A stretch of DNA of 38,592 bases from an uncultured Clostridia bacterium (GTDB lineage: Bacteria > Bacillota > Clostridia > TANB77 > CAG-508): the NCBI GenBank assembly GCA_944391975.1, contig CALXVK010000006.1:1-38592 (forward strand). The letters run 5' to 3'. Position 1 is the stretch's first letter. Each line of letters starts with the position of its first letter. Positions 1 through 7,965 of this stretch are shown here, piece by piece. Made by a program: the position numbers and the translations under genes. Under the pieces are notes generated by a model, which saw only the letters and a program-made list of their open reading frames with translations, was not told the origin of the DNA and ran no database searches.

Positions 1-302
1 CTTATCCATTTTTATTAACATTTATATATAAAAATACACTACTTTTAAAAATAATATTTCCATTTTTGTTTGTTTTTTTAAAAATTAGTTTTAAAAAATT
101 TATAATCTATAATATTTTAAATAGTTTTATAAATGTTTGTTTGTTTACTTATTTAGGATACTTTTTACAAGAAAATTTTAATTTGGTTAATATTTTTGTT
201 CTATTTATAAATATTTTTATTTTATTTTTAATTTATCTTTTTCATCAAAGAAAAGTAAAAACGTTGAATATTAAATTTATAAAGTATAAAAGTAAATGTT
301 GA
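1..302 (+). CDS. C-terminal part of a probable membrane protein, cut by the left edge
   Basis: The reading frame beginning at base 3 is open to the window edge and ends at TGA 300-302, so this is probably the 3' end of a longer gene rather than a complete small one; the only internal start near the front is a TTG at 66 with no ribosome binding site. The visible ~100 residues are strongly hydrophobic with two or three membrane-spanning stretches and a basic C-terminal tail rich in lysine (HQRK and KSKC). No family is recognised. The stop codon lies inside the -35 box of the next promoter. In DNA this AT-rich a chance hydrophobic frame is possible, so confidence is limited. Confidence 0.4.
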   Translation, partial: YPFLLTFIYKNTLLLKIIFPFLFVFLKISFKKFIIYNILNSFINVCLFTYLGYFLQENFNLVNIFVLFINIFILFLIYLFHQRKVKTLNIKFIKYKSKC

Positions 303-327
303 CATAATAATTTTTGAATGTTATAAT
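299..327 (+). promoter_or_regulatory. Sigma-A-type promoter for the 183-residue gene
   Basis: TTGACA at 299-304 and TATAAT at 322-327, separated by exactly 17 bases: a consensus vegetative promoter. Transcription would start near 334 and give a leader of about 70 bases before the ATG at 406. Confidence 0.8.
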
Positions 328-405
328 ATATGTGTGAAATACTGTTATACATAATATTATTAGATTATGTTTAGATATATATTATAATTAATTAGGAGGA
401 TTATT

Positions 406-957
406 ATGGAAACATTAGAGAATAATATAAATATTACTTTTGTTGAAATATCAGAAAATTTAAAAAATAAAAAAGAATTTATAGATTATAGTAAATTAAA
501 AGAATTTACAATAGTTATATGTGATTTATCAATAGATAATGAACAGGAATTAGTTATGACACAACTAAAAAAAGTTAATTTAAATAAAGAAGTTTGTTTT
601 TTATTATTTGATAAAAAAGGATATTGTATTAATAATAATGTTAATATTTTAAATGTAAATTCTATAGATTTAAATATTAAAAATCCAGTTAATTTTAATA
701 TTAATGAATCTATATATTCACAGGTATTGAACAAAATATGTGATATATATGAAAAATATAATATTTTATGTCATGAAGTCTCAAGAATAAATATTATATT
801 TGTTGGAGGAATAAGAGAAGAACTTTATAATGAAAAATTTAAAAATATCGTATCTCAAGAGAATATGCTAGTTTCAAAAGTATATATGTCCGTCGTAGAG
901 GATGATGATATTAGATATGCTTTAAATTTAGGATTTGAAGAGATTTATTCTATATAA
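406..957 (+). CDS. Hypothetical protein, 183 aa
   Basis: A complete soluble protein preceded by AGGAGG at about 396-401 and by a consensus promoter, and followed by a strong terminator, so it is a monocistronic unit. No signal peptide or membrane segment is visible. The sequence alternates beta-like hydrophobic stretches (FTIVICDLSI, VCFLLFDKKG, INIIFVGGI) with charged helices, suggesting an alpha/beta fold, and ends in an acidic EDDDIRYALNLGFEEIYSI-type tail that looks like a short helix-loop element. I do not recognise a family and no catalytic motif stands out. It is unusually rich in asparagine and isoleucine, in line with the AT-rich genome. The overall pattern loosely recalls receiver-like folds, but without the acidic pocket and lysine that would support that. 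Confidence 0.75.
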   Translation: METLENNINITFVEISENLKNKKEFIDYSKLKEFTIVICDLSIDNEQELVMTQLKKVNLNKEVCFLLFDKKGYCINNNVNILNVNSIDLNIKNPVNFNINESIYSQVLNKICDIYEKYNILCHEVSRINIIFVGGIREELYNEKFKNIVSQENMLVSKVYMSVVEDDDIRYALNLGFEEIYSI

Positions 958-965
958 TAATATTT

Positions 966-996
966 AAAAGTGTACAATTTGTACACTTTTTATTTT
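966..996 (+). terminator. Rho-independent terminator
   Basis: Perfect 10-bp stem AAAAGTGTAC (966-975) with GTACACTTTT (981-990), loop AATTT, followed by T-rich DNA. The A-rich upstream side could also let it work on the other strand. Confidence 0.85.
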
Positions 997-1032
997 TCTT
1001 AAATTTCTATGATATACAAACTTAAAGTTATA

Positions 1033-1041
1033 TGGTATAAT
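1033..1041 (+). promoter_or_regulatory. Extended -10 promoter element
   Basis: TGG followed by TATAAT (1036-1041), an extended -10 (TGnTATAAT). No good -35 is seen 17 bases upstream. It lies 25 bases before the start of the ABC transporter ATPase gene. Confidence 0.5.
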
Positions 1042-1065
1042 ATTAAAAATTAAATGGGAGGTAAT

Positions 1066-1794
1066 ATGCTTAAAGTAGAAAATTTAACTAAGACTTTTGA
1101 TAAAAATGTAGCAGTAAATAATATTTCTTTTAATGCAAGTAAAGGAAAAATTTTTGGACTTCTTGGGAGGAATGGAGCTGGTAAATCTACAATTTTTAGA
1201 TGTATATTAAATATAATAAAGCAAGATAGTGGTAAAGTACTATACAATGATAAGATAATAGATGAAAAAATATTAGATAAGATAGGATATTTACCTGAAG
1301 AAGGTAGTCTTATTTCTTCATATACAGTTTTAGAGCAGTGTATATACTATGGTATGCTTAAAAACATGGATGAAGAAAGTATAAAAAAAAGATTATTTGA
1401 ATTGACTTCAAAGTTTGATATTATAGAATATATGAATATGAAACAGAAAGATTTATCAAAAGGAAATAGACAAAAGATACAATTTATTGTTTCAATTCTT
1501 CATGATCCAGAACTTTTAATATTAGATGAGCCATTTTCAGGTTTAGACCCTATTAGTGTTGAACAATTAAAGCAAGTTTTATTAGAGCTTAAAGAAAGTG
1601 GTAAGATAATTGTTTTTTCATCTCATAGAATGGATCATGTTGAAGAATTATGTGATGAGATTGCAATTTTAGAAAAAGGTAAAATGATTGAAAAAGGAAG
1701 TTTAAAAGATATAAAGAAAAAATATAATAATCAAACATTAAATCAAATATTTATTTCTGTTGTTGGAGATATAGAAAAAAGTATTCAATCATAA
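1066..1794 (+). CDS. ABC transporter ATP-binding protein (NatA-like)
   Basis: Cytoplasmic ATPase of an ABC-2 exporter. Counting from the ATG at 1066 the Walker A loop is GRNGAGKST at residues 34-42, the signature is LSKGNRQ, Walker B is LLILDEPFSGLDP and the switch histidine sits in SSHRMD. The length of about 242 residues fits the family. An in-frame ATG at 1054 overlaps the GGGAGG ribosome binding site, so the ATG at 1066 is preferred despite a short 4-base spacing. The permease gene follows after 20 bases in the same transcript, forming a two-component exporter. The pair resembles NatAB sodium exporters, in which NatA energises the permease; the substrate here cannot be told from sequence and could be a peptide, an antibiotic or an ion. 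Confidence 0.92.
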   Translation: MLKVENLTKTFDKNVAVNNISFNASKGKIFGLLGRNGAGKSTIFRCILNIIKQDSGKVLYNDKIIDEKILDKIGYLPEEGSLISSYTVLEQCIYYGMLKNMDEESIKKRLFELTSKFDIIEYMNMKQKDLSKGNRQKIQFIVSILHDPELLILDEPFSGLDPISVEQLKQVLLELKESGKIIVFSSHRMDHVEELCDEIAILEKGKMIEKGSLKDIKKKYNNQTLNQIFISVVGDIEKSIQS

Positions 1795-1814
1795 TAAAGA
1801 AGGGGTTTAAAAAA

Positions 1815-3992
1815 ATGAATTTTAAGAAAATAAGAGAAATTATAAAATTCGATGTTCAAAAAAGTATTCAAAATAAATGGTTTGTAATATTAAATATCTT
1901 GATGTTCGTTGCCATATTATTCGCAACAAATTGGAATAATATTTCAAATTATCTGAATGAACATAATGTTGATTTTATGACTGAAGAAGAAATAACAATT
2001 CAAATTTTAGATAATGAAAATTTAGTATATGATAAATTTAATGAAAAATATGGAGAATCATCAAACTTTAATATAGAAAGAGTAGATACAAATACATATT
2101 CAAAAGAAAATGTTCCAGCTGATAATGTTATTCTACTTGAAGTTAAATCAAGCCCAGAAGATATTATAACAGCAAAAATTGTTTCAAAAGAGGGTATTGA
2201 TAATGATATCTATAATTTAATATATGATGAATTATCAGAAGTTAGAGCAAATTTATTTGCTACAAATAATGGTATTTCTATTGATGAACTTAATATCTTA
2301 AATGAAGAGGTTCAGATTGAAAGGGAATTGCTTGGAGTAGATGCAGAAAATTCAGAAACAAAAGAAATTATTAAAACAATTTCAATTGTAGTTGTTTACA
2401 TGGTATTGATTATAATTTTATCTAGAATTGCTAATGAAATAGCTCAAGAAAAGGTTTCAAAATCAATAGAATATGTTTTAACAAGTGTAACTGCTGGGGA
2501 ATATTTAATATCAAAAGTTTTAAGTGTTACAATTGCTACTTTAATTCAGGTGTTATATACATTTGTATATTATATAATTGGAAACAGTATAAATAGTTTA
2601 TTTGTAATGCAATCTACAGGAGCATCTTTTGGTAGTTCATTTATAAATATTGATACAAGTATTGCAAGTTATATTTTAGTTATGGCAGCTTATTTAATAT
2701 TTACTGTATTTTTAACAGCTTTGATTCAAGCTACTTTAACAAGTAAAACAACATCTGTTGCAGAAGCTGGAAATACAACAATGATTTTATTATTTTTAAT
2801 TGTTATTTTATATTTAGTGAGCTTATCAGCAATTTCACCATATATTACTGTAACTCCACTTATGTATATAATTTCATGTATACCAATTGTATCAACATTT
2901 TTTGTGCCAGCTATGATGATAATTGGACAAGCAACAACTTTACAAATAATAATTTCATTTATAGTTTTAATTATGTCAGTTCCATTTATTTTTAAATTTT
3001 GTAGTAAAAGATTTAAAAATGGAATTTTAGATTATACTAGTTCAAATAAAAAGAAAAAAGTAAAAAAAGAACTTACTCTAAAAGAAAAACAAGAAAAAGA
3101 TCTAAAAGCTTCTATCGCCAAAAAAATTGGTTTTACAATTGGAATTGCATTAATATTATTGGTATTTTTACAAACTATTTTAGCCTATATTTTTGGAATA
3201 ATATTACCAAAATTTATAAATACAGATATTAATACATTAAATATAATTTTAAATGGATTAGTTTCATGTGTTTCACTTGGAATAGTTACATTATATATAT
3301 ATTCAAATATAAAAGATAAAGAAGAAGTAAAAACAATATCAGGAAAAAAAACATTTGAAATTACATTTGTTGGAATAGCTTTAATTGCTATTGTACAAGT
3401 TGCTCTTTCATGGATATATTCAAAGATTGGATTAAATTATGATATATTTAATGAATTATCAGTTGTTCCTTCAAATACATTAATTTCTAATATATTATAT
3501 TTAATTGCAATTGTTGTAATTCCGGCTATATTTGAAGAATTATTATTTAGAAAAGCTATCATAAATTATTCAAAAAAATATGGTAAAGCATTTGCAGTAA
3601 TTTTTTCAGCTATTCTATTTGGATTATTCCATATGAATTTAAATCAAGGAATATTTGCATTTTTGATTGGAATTATATTTGGAATAATTGCTATTCAAAC
3701 TTCAAGTATTAAACTTACTGTTTTATTACATTTTTTGAATAATTTGTATGCTGCACTTCAAGTTATTTTAAGTGGTTTCGCACTTGAGATGTTTAATAAT
3801 ATAATTTTAGCAGTTATAATATTTGCAATTATTATTTTAATAAAAACTCTTCCTAAAGTAAGAAATATAAAAAGAGAAGATTTAAAAATCGATAAAGATT
3901 GTTTACTAATTTTTAAAAATTACACATTTATAATCTCAATGATATTATTGATAGTGATGTTTATTGTTACAGAGAATTTTTTAAGAGTATAA
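1815..3992 (+). CDS. ABC-2 permease fused to a CPBP intramembrane protease
   Basis: A 725-residue membrane protein. The N-terminal half has one membrane anchor near residues 22-40, a large external segment, then a bundle of membrane helices (from about residue 190 to 395) as in NatB-type ABC-2 permeases. A basic cytoplasmic linker rich in lysine (residues about 410-435) joins it to a C-terminal multi-helix domain. That domain holds the three CPBP (Abi) protease motifs: EELLFR with glutamates 574-575, FxxxH at F602-H606, and HxxxN at H639-N643, so the protease site looks intact. Fusions of this type are known in Bacillota as ABC permease/CPBP protease proteins. Working with the upstream ATPase it probably exports a substrate, and the protease half may process that substrate or clear damaged membrane protein; this is inference. 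Confidence 0.88.
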   Translation: MNFKKIREIIKFDVQKSIQNKWFVILNILMFVAILFATNWNNISNYLNEHNVDFMTEEEITIQILDNENLVYDKFNEKYGESSNFNIERVDTNTYSKENVPADNVILLEVKSSPEDIITAKIVSKEGIDNDIYNLIYDELSEVRANLFATNNGISIDELNILNEEVQIERELLGVDAENSETKEIIKTISIVVVYMVLIIILSRIANEIAQEKVSKSIEYVLTSVTAGEYLISKVLSVTIATLIQVLYTFVYYIIGNSINSLFVMQSTGASFGSSFINIDTSIASYILVMAAYLIFTVFLTALIQATLTSKTTSVAEAGNTTMILLFLIVILYLVSLSAISPYITVTPLMYIISCIPIVSTFFVPAMMIIGQATTLQIIISFIVLIMSVPFIFKFCSKRFKNGILDYTSSNKKKKVKKELTLKEKQEKDLKASIAKKIGFTIGIALILLVFLQTILAYIFGIILPKFINTDINTLNIILNGLVSCVSLGIVTLYIYSNIKDKEEVKTISGKKTFEITFVGIALIAIVQVALSWIYSKIGLNYDIFNELSVVPSNTLISNILYLIAIVVIPAIFEELLFRKAIINYSKKYGKAFAVIFSAILFGLFHMNLNQGIFAFLIGIIFGIIAIQTSSIKLTVLLHFLNNLYAALQVILSGFALEMFNNIILAVIIFAIIILIKTLPKVRNIKREDLKIDKDCLLIFKNYTFIISMILLIVMFIVTENFLRV

Positions 3993-4124
3993 ATATTTAA
4001 ATATAAAATAAGGTTAAAAATATTACAATTTAATTCAAAAAATGCTTTATTTTTTAATAAGTATATGATAAAATATGTAAAAATATGTTGAAACACAAAT
4101 GAACTTTAATAGGAGGGTTGTATT

Positions 4125-4403
4125 ATGGAAATAAAAAGATGTGCTCGTTGTGGAGGATTTTTTGAAACAGTAAATGATGTTTGTAATAATTGCATTGGAA
4201 AAGACAATAAAGAATTAGGAAAGCTTAAAAACTTTTTGAGCGGATACGACCATTCTGAAGAGATTACAAGAAGAGAAATCTCTAATAATACTGGAATTAC
4301 AATGAAGAATTTAAATAGATTTCTATTAGGAGAGGAATTTTCTGGAGTTCAAATTCCACAAGAGGCAAAAGAAAATTCTAAAAATATAACAGTAAAAGCA
4401 TAA
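4125..4403 (+). CDS. YvyF-like zinc-finger protein (flagellar operon protein family)
   Basis: A 92-residue protein with CARC at residues 6-9 and CNNC at 20-23, a four-cysteine zinc knuckle, then a helical part with a helix-turn-helix-like segment (EITRREISNNTGITMKNL) and a short tail. This layout, with a zinc knuckle, a linker and a small winged-helix-like region that includes FLLGEEF, matches the YvyF/TIGR03826 family, found near flagellar regulator genes in Bacillus. Here it stands alone between the transporter and tyrS, with no flagellar genes in the window, so a flagellar role is unproven; it may be a general small regulator. The start is fixed by AGGAGG 6-7 bases upstream of the ATG. No terminator is visible after it. 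Confidence 0.7.
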   Translation: MEIKRCARCGGFFETVNDVCNNCIGKDNKELGKLKNFLSGYDHSEEITRREISNNTGITMKNLNRFLLGEEFSGVQIPQEAKENSKNITVKA

Positions 4404-4410
4404 AAATTGA

Positions 4411-4439
4411 TTGACATTTTATTTTTAAAATGCTATTAT
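4411..4439 (+). promoter_or_regulatory. Promoter of the tyrS T-box transcript
   Basis: TTGACA 4411-4416, 17-base spacer, TATTAT 4434-4439 with an upstream TG (4431-4432) giving an extended -10. It starts immediately after the stop of the preceding gene. Confidence 0.8.
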
Positions 4440-4445
4440 ATTAAA

Positions 4446-4665
4446 AATTGAATTTAGTTATGTTAAAAAGAATACAGTAGAATTTTATTGTAACTAATAG
4501 AGAGACAGTGGGTGGTGGAAACTGTCAGTAAATAAAATTTGAATTACAATTCTATCAGTAACTATCGTGTAGCTACGAATAAGCTAATAATAAGGCAATG
4601 TTATATTGTAAAAAAAGGTGGTACCACGGAGTCGATTCGTCCTTTAGACGAACCGGCTCTTTTTG
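4446..4665 (+). promoter_or_regulatory. T-box riboswitch, tyrosine specific
   Basis: The leader before tyrS has all main T-box parts. Stem I carries the distal GGTGGTGGAA loop near 4510-4520 closed by GACAG/CTGTC. The specifier in AATTACAATTC reads UAC (4545-4547), a tyrosine codon, followed by a purine. The conserved T-box AAGGTGGTACCACGG spans 4615-4629. A terminator follows with arms 4629-4641 and 4647-4659 and a T run. By family knowledge uncharged tRNA-Tyr pairs with the specifier and the T-box bulge, stabilises the antiterminator and allows tyrS transcription when tyrosine is short. Confidence 0.95.
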
Positions 4666-4687
4666 ATTATAGAAAGGAGAAATAGAA

Positions 4688-5899
4688 ATGGATATTATTC
4701 AAGAATTGGAAAAAAGAGATTACATTGAACAATTAACACATGATAAAGAATTAAGAGAAGAATTAAATAAAGGTCCAATTAGATTTTATGTTGGAATTGA
4801 TCCAACTGCAGATAGTTTGCACATTGGACATTTTATTTCTTTAATGATTGCATCATATTTGCAAAAAGCAGGACATCAACCTATTATTTTGATAGGAGGT
4901 GGAACAGCAACTATTGGAGATCCATCTTTTAAAAATGATATGAGAAAAATGTTAACTAGAGATGAACTTGATAAAAATGTTTTAGCAATAAAAAAACAAG
5001 TAGAAAAACTAGTAAGTTTTGAAGGTGAAAATGGAGCAATTATAGTAAATAACGCTGATTGGCTTTTAGATTTAAATTATATAGATTTTATGAGAGAAAT
5101 TGGAAGTAAATTTTCAGTAAATAAGATGCTTGCAGCAGAATGTTATAAAACAAGATTAGAAACAGGCTTGACATTTTTTGAAATGGGCTATATGTTACTT
5201 CAATCTTATGATTTCTTATATTTACATGATAAATATGGTTGTAAATTACAAATAGGTGGAAATGATCAATGGTCTAATATTATTGGGGGAGTTGAGTTAA
5301 TTAGAAAAATAGGTGCTCAAGATTCTTATGGTTTAACATTTAAATTATTAACAACAGCTGAAGGAAAGAAAATGGGTAAAACAGAAAAAGGAGCTTTATG
5401 GTTAAATCCAGAAAGAACATCTCCATATGAATTTTATCAATATTGGAGAAATATTGGAGATAGTGAAGTAAGAAAAGTTTTATGTATGTTAACATATCTT
5501 CCAATGGATGAAGTTGAAAAATTATCAAGTTATAAAGATGAAAGAATAAATGAAACGAAAAAACTTTTAGCTTATGAAATTACAAAATTAATTCATGGTG
5601 AAGAAGAGGCTAAAAAAGCAGAAGAAGCTTCAAATGCACTATTTGGAAATGGAGGAGATATTTCAAATATGCCTTCTACTAAAATAGAAGATGAAAATAT
5701 TTCAATTATAGATGCTTTAGTTTTAACAAATATTGCTTCATCAAAATCACAAGCTAAAACATTGATTTCTCAGGGTGGAGTTTCATTAAATGATAAGAAA
5801 ATTGAAGATGTACAATATAAATTGTCTTCAAAAGATTTTGAAAATGGATATGCAATTTTAAAGAAAGGCAAGAAAGTATTTCATAAGTTAGAAAAGTAA
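4688..5899 (+). CDS. tyrS: Tyrosyl-tRNA synthetase
   Basis: Class I synthetase that charges tRNA-Tyr with tyrosine. The 403-residue length is usual. The HIGH motif is at residues 45-48 within SLHIGHF, preceded by the GIDPTADSLH block that binds ATP, and the KMSKS-equivalent is KMGKT around residues 228-232. The tyrosine pocket signature GGNDQWSNI is present. The last 70 or so residues form an S4 RNA-binding domain (IIDALVLTNIASSKSQAKTL, then SLNDKKI). The start at 4688 follows AAAGGAG at a good distance. The gene is controlled by the tyrosine T-box directly upstream and ends at a terminator before rny, so it is a single-gene unit. Confidence 0.98.
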   Translation: MDIIQELEKRDYIEQLTHDKELREELNKGPIRFYVGIDPTADSLHIGHFISLMIASYLQKAGHQPIILIGGGTATIGDPSFKNDMRKMLTRDELDKNVLAIKKQVEKLVSFEGENGAIIVNNADWLLDLNYIDFMREIGSKFSVNKMLAAECYKTRLETGLTFFEMGYMLLQSYDFLYLHDKYGCKLQIGGNDQWSNIIGGVELIRKIGAQDSYGLTFKLLTTAEGKKMGKTEKGALWLNPERTSPYEFYQYWRNIGDSEVRKVLCMLTYLPMDEVEKLSSYKDERINETKKLLAYEITKLIHGEEEAKKAEEASNALFGNGGDISNMPSTKIEDENISIIDALVLTNIASSKSQAKTLISQGGVSLNDKKIEDVQYKLSSKDFENGYAILKKGKKVFHKLEK

Positions 5900-5903
5900 A
5901 ATA

Positions 5904-5959
5904 AAAAATGGCATAGTTTTATATTAATATATTTAATGTAAAAATTATGTCATTTTTTT
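5904..5959 (+). terminator. Terminator after tyrS
   Basis: AAAAAATGGCATAGTTTT pairs with AAAATTATGTCATTTTTT through A-T and G-U pairs across a 20-base AT-rich loop; the right arm ends in a T run. Confidence 0.65.
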
Positions 5960-5972
5960 CGGCAAAATACCC

Positions 5973-6001
5973 TTGACAAGTTTGCATAATACATATAAAA
6001 T
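5973..6001 (+). promoter_or_regulatory. Promoter of rny
   Basis: TTGACA 5973-5978 and TAAAAT 5996-6001 with a 17-base spacer. The predicted transcript begins around 6008, inside a small hairpin ATGTC (6006-6010) / GACAT (6017-6021), and has a leader of about 120 bases. Confidence 0.75.
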
Positions 6002-6130
6002 AGAAATGTCAGAAAAGACATGTTTTAAAATACAATATAAATTATATAAATAATATTTTTAAAAACGATTAAAAATAAGAGAGAATAATTTATTTGTACA
6101 TTGAAAATTTAATAGAAAGAGGTAATAGTT

Positions 6131-7675
6131 ATGTCAGATGTAATTGGTTACATTGCCGTCTTTCTAATCTCAGCTGTAATTTTCACAGTGGTTGGTATGA
6201 CTATAAGAAAGAAAATTGCAGAATCTAAAATACAAGGGGCAGAAGAAGAGGCTAAACGTATAGTTGAAAACGCAAAAATAGAAGCCGAAAACCTAAAAAA
6301 AGAGGAAATTATTAAATCTAAGGAAGAAGTTTTACAAATTAGAAATGATTTAGAAAAAGAGATTAAAGAAAGAAGGGGCGATATTCAATCACAAGAAAAA
6401 AGATTGATTCAAAAAGAAGAAAATCTTGAAAAACGTACATCAGTTTTTGAAGGTAAAGAAAAAGAATTAGAAAGAAAGTATACTGAAAATGAAAAGAGAA
6501 AACAAGAACTTGATCAGATGTATGAAAGAGAAGTAGAAGAATTAGAAAGAATTTCTGGTTTGACAACAGAACAAGCTAAAAAACAATTATTAAATGATTT
6601 AGAAAAAGAAATTACAAGTGAAAAAGCAAATTTAATTCGTGAATTGGATGCTAAAGCTAGAGATGAAGCTATTAAAAACGCAAGAGAAGTTATAGGTTTA
6701 GCTATTCAAAAATGTGCTGCAGACCATACTTCTGAAAGTACAGTTTCAGTTGTTGCACTTCCAAATGATGAGATGAAAGGAAGAATTATTGGTAGAGAGG
6801 GAAGAAATATTAAAACTCTTGAAACTCTTACTGGAATTGATTTAATTATTGATGATACACCAGAAGCTGTTATTATTTCTGGTTTTGATCCAATAAGAAG
6901 AGAAGTGGCAAGATTAGCTCTTGAAAGTTTAATTGATGATGGTAGAATACATCCTGCAAAGATAGAAGAAGTAGTCGAAAAAGCTAAAGAACAAGTTGAA
7001 GAGACTATTAAATCTGAAGGAGAAAGAGCTCTATTGGAAACAGGTGTAAATAATTTGCCTCCAGAAGTAGTTAAACTTATAGGTAAACTAAAATACAGAA
7101 CTAGTTATGGGCAAAACGTTTTAAATCACTCAATTGAAGTTTCAAATTTAGCAAGATTAATGGCTGATGAATTAGGCGTTAACTCTAAGATTGCAAGAAG
7201 AGCAGGATTACTTCATGATATAGGAAAAGCCTTGGATCACGATATGGAAGGAACACATGTTGAAATTGGTGTTGAAATACTAAAAAAATATAAAGAAAAT
7301 GATATTGTAATTAATGCAGTTGAAGCTCATCACGGAGATGTTGAACCTACATCAATTGAAGCAATTCTTGTACAAGCAGCTGATGCAATTTCGGCTTCAA
7401 GACCAGGAGCAAGACGTGAAACATTAGAAGCATATATTAAGAGATTGGAAAAACTTGAAGAAATTGCTAATTCATTTGAAGGTGTTGAAACATCATATGC
7501 TATACAAGCTGGACGTGAAGTTCGTTTAATAGTAAAACCAGATAAAGTTTCAGATAGCGAAATGGTTATTATGGCAAGAGAAGTTGCTAAACGTGTTGAA
7601 AATGAAATGGAATATCCAGGACAAATAAAAGTAAATGTAATTCGTGAAACAAGAGCAATTGATTATGCTAAATAA
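6131..7675 (+). CDS. rny: Ribonuclease Y
   Basis: Membrane-anchored endoribonuclease that starts mRNA decay in Bacillota. The 514 residues show the family order: one N-terminal membrane helix (about residues 5-25), a long charged coiled coil (about 30-190), a KH RNA-binding domain with [12 protein letters not shown] (about 218-229), and an HD metal-dependent nuclease domain with the catalytic HD pair at H362-D363 in [12 protein letters not shown], followed by the conserved HHGD segment. It ends in the usual C-terminal domain. The start has GAAAGAGGT upstream. It has its own promoter and terminator. The long AT-rich leader could be a site of self-regulation by RNase Y cleavage, but nothing in the sequence proves this. 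Confidence 0.98.
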   Translation: MSDVIGYIAVFLISAVIFTVVGMTIRKKIAESKIQGAEEEAKRIVENAKIEAENLKKEEIIKSKEEVLQIRNDLEKEIKERRGDIQSQEKRLIQKEENLEKRTSVFEGKEKELERKYTENEKRKQELDQMYEREVEELERISGLTTEQAKKQLLNDLEKEITSEKANLIRELDAKARDEAIKNAREVIGLAIQKCAADHTSESTVSVVALPNDEMKGRIIGREGRNIKTLETLTGIDLIIDDTPEAVIISGFDPIRREVARLALESLIDDGRIHPAKIEEVVEKAKEQVEETIKSEGERALLETGVNNLPPEVVKLIGKLKYRTSYGQNVLNHSIEVSNLARLMADELGVNSKIARRAGLLHDIGKALDHDMEGTHVEIGVEILKKYKENDIVINAVEAHHGDVEPTSIEAILVQAADAISASRPGARRETLEAYIKRLEKLEEIANSFEGVETSYAIQAGREVRLIVKPDKVSDSEMVIMAREVAKRVENEMEYPGQIKVNVIRETRAIDYAK

Positions 7676-7683
7676 AGATTTAT

Positions 7684-7724
7684 AAAAATAAAGGTTAATG
7701 AATATTTTATTAACCTTTATTTTT
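7684..7724 (+). terminator. Terminator after rny
   Basis: Perfect 16-bp inverted repeat AAAAATAAAGGTTAAT (7684-7699) and ATTAACCTTTATTTTT (7709-7724) with a 9-base loop and a T-rich right side. Confidence 0.9.
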
Positions 7725-7777
7725 ATAATATAATGTTTAAAACTTACAAAATATTGTTTATTAAGTATAAAATTCAG

Positions 7778-7805
7778 TTGACATTTTTAATAAAAATGTT
7801 ATAAT
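7778..7805 (+). promoter_or_regulatory. Promoter of tRNA-Thr
   Basis: TTGACA 7778-7783 and TATAAT 7800-7805 with a 16-base spacer, 17 bases ahead of the mature tRNA 5' end. Confidence 0.8.
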
Positions 7806-7821
7806 GTTTAAGGTAGTAGTT

Positions 7822-7897
7822 GCTTCCTTAGCTCAGTTGATAGAGCAATTGACTAGTAATCAATAGGTCGTCAGTTTGAATCTGACAGGAAGCTCCA
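7822..7897 (+). tRNA. tRNA-Thr (anticodon AGT)
   Basis: A 76-base cloverleaf including encoded CCA. Acceptor GCTTCCT pairs fully with AGGAAGC; D stem GCTC/GAGC; anticodon stem ATTGA/TCAAT with loop CTAGTAA, giving anticodon AGT (reads ACU, and more codons if A34 becomes inosine); T stem GTCAG/CTGAC. G1-C72, C2-G71 and anticodon bases G35 and U36 agree with the known threonyl-tRNA synthetase identity set. Two features are unusual: the D loop is AGTTGATA (A at position 19 instead of G) and the T loop is TTTGAAT (T at 56 instead of C), so the normal G19-C56 tertiary pair is replaced by A19-U56. The discriminator base is U. It has its own promoter and terminator. Confidence 0.93.
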
Positions 7898-7938
7898 AAA
7901 AAGCGGGTGTTGAGCTTTATATACTCGCTTTTTATTTT
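7898..7938 (+). terminator. Terminator after tRNA-Thr
   Basis: AAAAAGCGGGT pairs with ACTCGCTTTTT (one G-U pair) across a loop of about a dozen bases, followed by TATTTTT. Confidence 0.85.
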
Positions 7939-7965
7939 TAATTAATATATAAATGGGTGATAAAA

